NCBI GenBank assembly: GCA_002067975.1
Contig: MVRS01000262.1
Location: 1 to 40,273 of the forward strand
Direction of reading: 5' to 3'
Length of the DNA stretch: 40,273 nt
DNA from: Syntrophorhabdus sp. PtaU1.Bin058
GTDB taxonomy: Bacteria; Desulfobacterota; Syntrophorhabdia; Syntrophorhabdales; Syntrophorhabdaceae
Below the pieces are notes generated by a model, which worked only from the letters and a program-made list of their open reading frames with translations, made no database searches and had not been told where the DNA came from. The translations under genes were made by a program, and so were the position numbers. Position 1 is the first letter of the stretch; each line of letters begins with the position of its first letter. Positions 39,276 through 40,273 of this stretch are shown one piece after another.

Positions 39276-39926
39276 TCAGCGGTGCTTCCCGACCCCTTTT
39301 CTCGCACAGAGGCGGGCAATGGGGCATATACTGCAGTAAGGTGATATGGGAGAGCATATCCGTTTCCCGAAGGTAACCAGGAGGGTATTGTAGATGATCC
39401 AGTACTGTTTTGGCAGTATCTTTCGCAGGGCTTCTTCGGTCTGGTGAGGATTTTTTGTTGTAACGGCGCCGATCCGGTTTGATATCCGGTGGACATGGGT
39501 ATCGACGCATATCCCCGGTTTCCCGTATGCCTCGGTGACAACGAGATTGGCGGTCTTCCTGCCTACGCCTTTGATTTTCAGCAATTCGTCTATCGAATCG
39601 GGTACAGCGCCCTTATAGGTGTCTTTAATGATCCGCGCGACGTTTACGAGCAACTTCGACTTGTTCCTGTAGAACCCGACCGGATAAATGAGCTTCTGCA
39701 GCTCGCCGATGGGGATACGGAGCAGTTCTTCAGGGGTCCTTGCCCTCCGTACAAGCCTCTCCATCACCTTCTCAGTCAGTTCGTCCTTGGTGCGGAGGCT
39801 CAGAAGGGTCCCCACGAGGATAAGGAAGGGATCTTTTCTCTCCTGTTGTGCGATCTTGGTGACAGCCGGCACGTCGTCCTTCAGATATCTTTTCAGGATC
39901 GCGACCATCTCTTTGAATGGGAACAT
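39276..39926 (-). CDS. nth: Endonuclease III, DNA glycosylase/AP lyase
   Basis: This encodes 216 residues. Helix-hairpin-helix LLKIKGVGRKTANLV with the catalytic Lys, then the catalytic Asp in CVDTHVHRISNR; C-terminal 4Fe-4S cluster with CX6CX2CX5C (in ICSPISPYCSICPIARLC). It removes oxidised pyrimidines and cuts the strand. Start ATG 39926 follows AAAGGGG at the edge of a repeat tract. Both flanking spacers are repeat-rich, so the gene stands as an island between Mut7-C and bamA. Confidence 0.96.
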   Translation of the reverse strand: MFPFKEMVAILKRYLKDDVPAVTKIAQQERKDPFLILVGTLLSLRTKDELTEKVMERLVRRARTPEELLRIPIGELQKLIYPVGFYRNKSKLLVNVARIIKDTYKGAVPDSIDELLKIKGVGRKTANLVVTEAYGKPGICVDTHVHRISNRIGAVTTKNPHQTEEALRKILPKQYWIIYNTLLVTFGKRICSPISPYCSICPIARLCARKGVGKHR

Positions 39927-39936
39927 GCTAACCCCT

Positions 39937-40049
39937 TTCAGCGTACAGCTATCAGCAGTCAGCTCGAAAGCCGTAAATCGTAAGGCGTCAGGCGTTAGGC
40001 GATTAAACCCCTTACGACTTACCCCTTACGATTTACCCCTTACGACTTA
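39937..40049. repeat. Composite word-like repeat between the Mut7-C gene and nth
   Basis: Read on minus: the Mut7-C gene's last codons pass into CGTAAGTCGTAAGG / GGTAAATCGTAAGG / GGTAAGTCGTAAGG, then GGTTTAATCGCC, TAACGCC / TGACGCC / TTACG, ATTTACGGC, and GAGCTGACTGCTGATAGCTG, ending in GCTGAAAGGGG at nth. Bases 39990-40022 match 21550-21582 exactly in inverted orientation. Confidence 0.85.
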
Positions 40050-40273
40050 CGGGTGTTCCGCCGTGGGCCGTAGTTATTTCGTCTATCCATTTTTTCATCT
40101 TCTCCGTATGCGATCCGCCCCAGTAGACCCTCTTGCAGGAGGGACATTGTTTAAAGTCCTTATGGTGGTGATAGATGTATTCGGGAACGTGGTGCTCGAT
40201 GTCTTCCCTTGCTGCCGCAACGAGCGGGACATTACATTCAATACACCGCGACATGATAGTGCCGGGATCGACA
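40033..40273 (-). CDS. Mut7-C RNase domain protein, 3' part (5' end outside window)
   Basis: The frame is open to the window's right edge (VDPGTIMSRCIECN), so only the last 80 or so residues are seen. A zinc-ribbon pattern C-X2-C (RCIECN) and C-X2-C (KQCPSCKRVYWGGSHTEKM) is diagnostic of the Mut7-C C-terminal domain (about 150 residues when whole), related to PIN RNases. A role in RNA processing is inferred by family. The last residues VSRKG and the stop TAA are made by the repeat tract. Confidence 0.85.
   Translation of the reverse strand, partial: VDPGTIMSRCIECNVPLVAAAREDIEHHVPEYIYHHHKDFKQCPSCKRVYWGGSHTEKMKKWIDEITTAHGGTPVSRKG

Noticed and set aside
39158-39541. A 127-codon minus-strand frame over the nth 3' end and spacer.
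   Set aside because: It is mostly in another frame of nth and continues into repeats; no domain or ribosome site.
39937-40049. A transposon remnant or attachment site.
   Set aside because: No transposase or integrase, no terminal inverted repeats with target duplication, and the same words occur in several operon spacers.

Overview
The window looks like a chromosomal segment of a Gram-negative anaerobe or facultative anaerobe. It has a lipid A/Kdo gene cluster, BamA and Skp, lipoproteins, PAS-rich two-component and c-di-GMP proteins, NikR, an ECF transporter, a GH57 glucanotransferase, CstA and ArsA-type ATPases. Codon use and the order lpxD-fabZ-lpxA-oxidoreductase-lpxB-msbA-DUF374-waaA are most like Desulfobacterota (former Deltaproteobacteria, perhaps Syntrophorhabdales-like). 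That placement is inference; no rRNA gene is present. No prophage, insertion sequence or CRISPR array was seen.

Layout. 1-5000: the 3' end of an unidentified gene, a large tract of odd intergenic repeats, a secreted Lys/Pro-rich protein, an orphan TRAP solute receptor, a lipoprotein, a small helical protein and a PAS-PAS-HD-GYP protein. 5100-10700: signalling, namely an EAL phosphodiesterase with a structured leader and strong promoter, then a FIST sensor co-transcribed with a triple-PAS hybrid histidine kinase. 10824-15923 (minus): cstA, a 90-residue protein, two ArsA/Get3-like ATPases and a lipid-anchored class A acid phosphatase. 16136-19249 (plus): tig-clpP-clpX, followed by tRNA-Val and tRNA-Asp. 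19473-22472: GH57 glucanotransferase and a GT2 glycosyltransferase. 22537-26993: nikR, then a structured leader and a tightly coupled operon of radical SAM protein, double EcfA, small zinc-ribbon membrane protein, EcfT and probable S component. 27118-40273: a cold-shock gene converging on a long minus-strand run: Mut7-C protein, nth, bamA, skp, lpxD, fabZ, lpxA, Gfo/Idh oxidoreductase, lpxB, msbA, a frameshifted DUF374 acyltransferase, waaA and mazG. This run makes, flips and decorates lipid A and assembles outer-membrane proteins.

Most notable: (1) a word-like composite repeat family in spacers between co-directional genes, with a 33-bp exact match at two distant loci, abutting or supplying the stop codon of the upstream gene; (2) a CstA/90-residue protein/two-ArsA module whose two ATPases deviate at different catalytic switch motifs, suggesting an asymmetric heterodimer; (3) a NikR-linked radical SAM/ECF operon with a zinc-ribbon membrane protein and an unassigned nested RNA structure in its leader; (4) a structured leader before the EAL gene; (5) a frameshift at an A9 run in the DUF374 gene.
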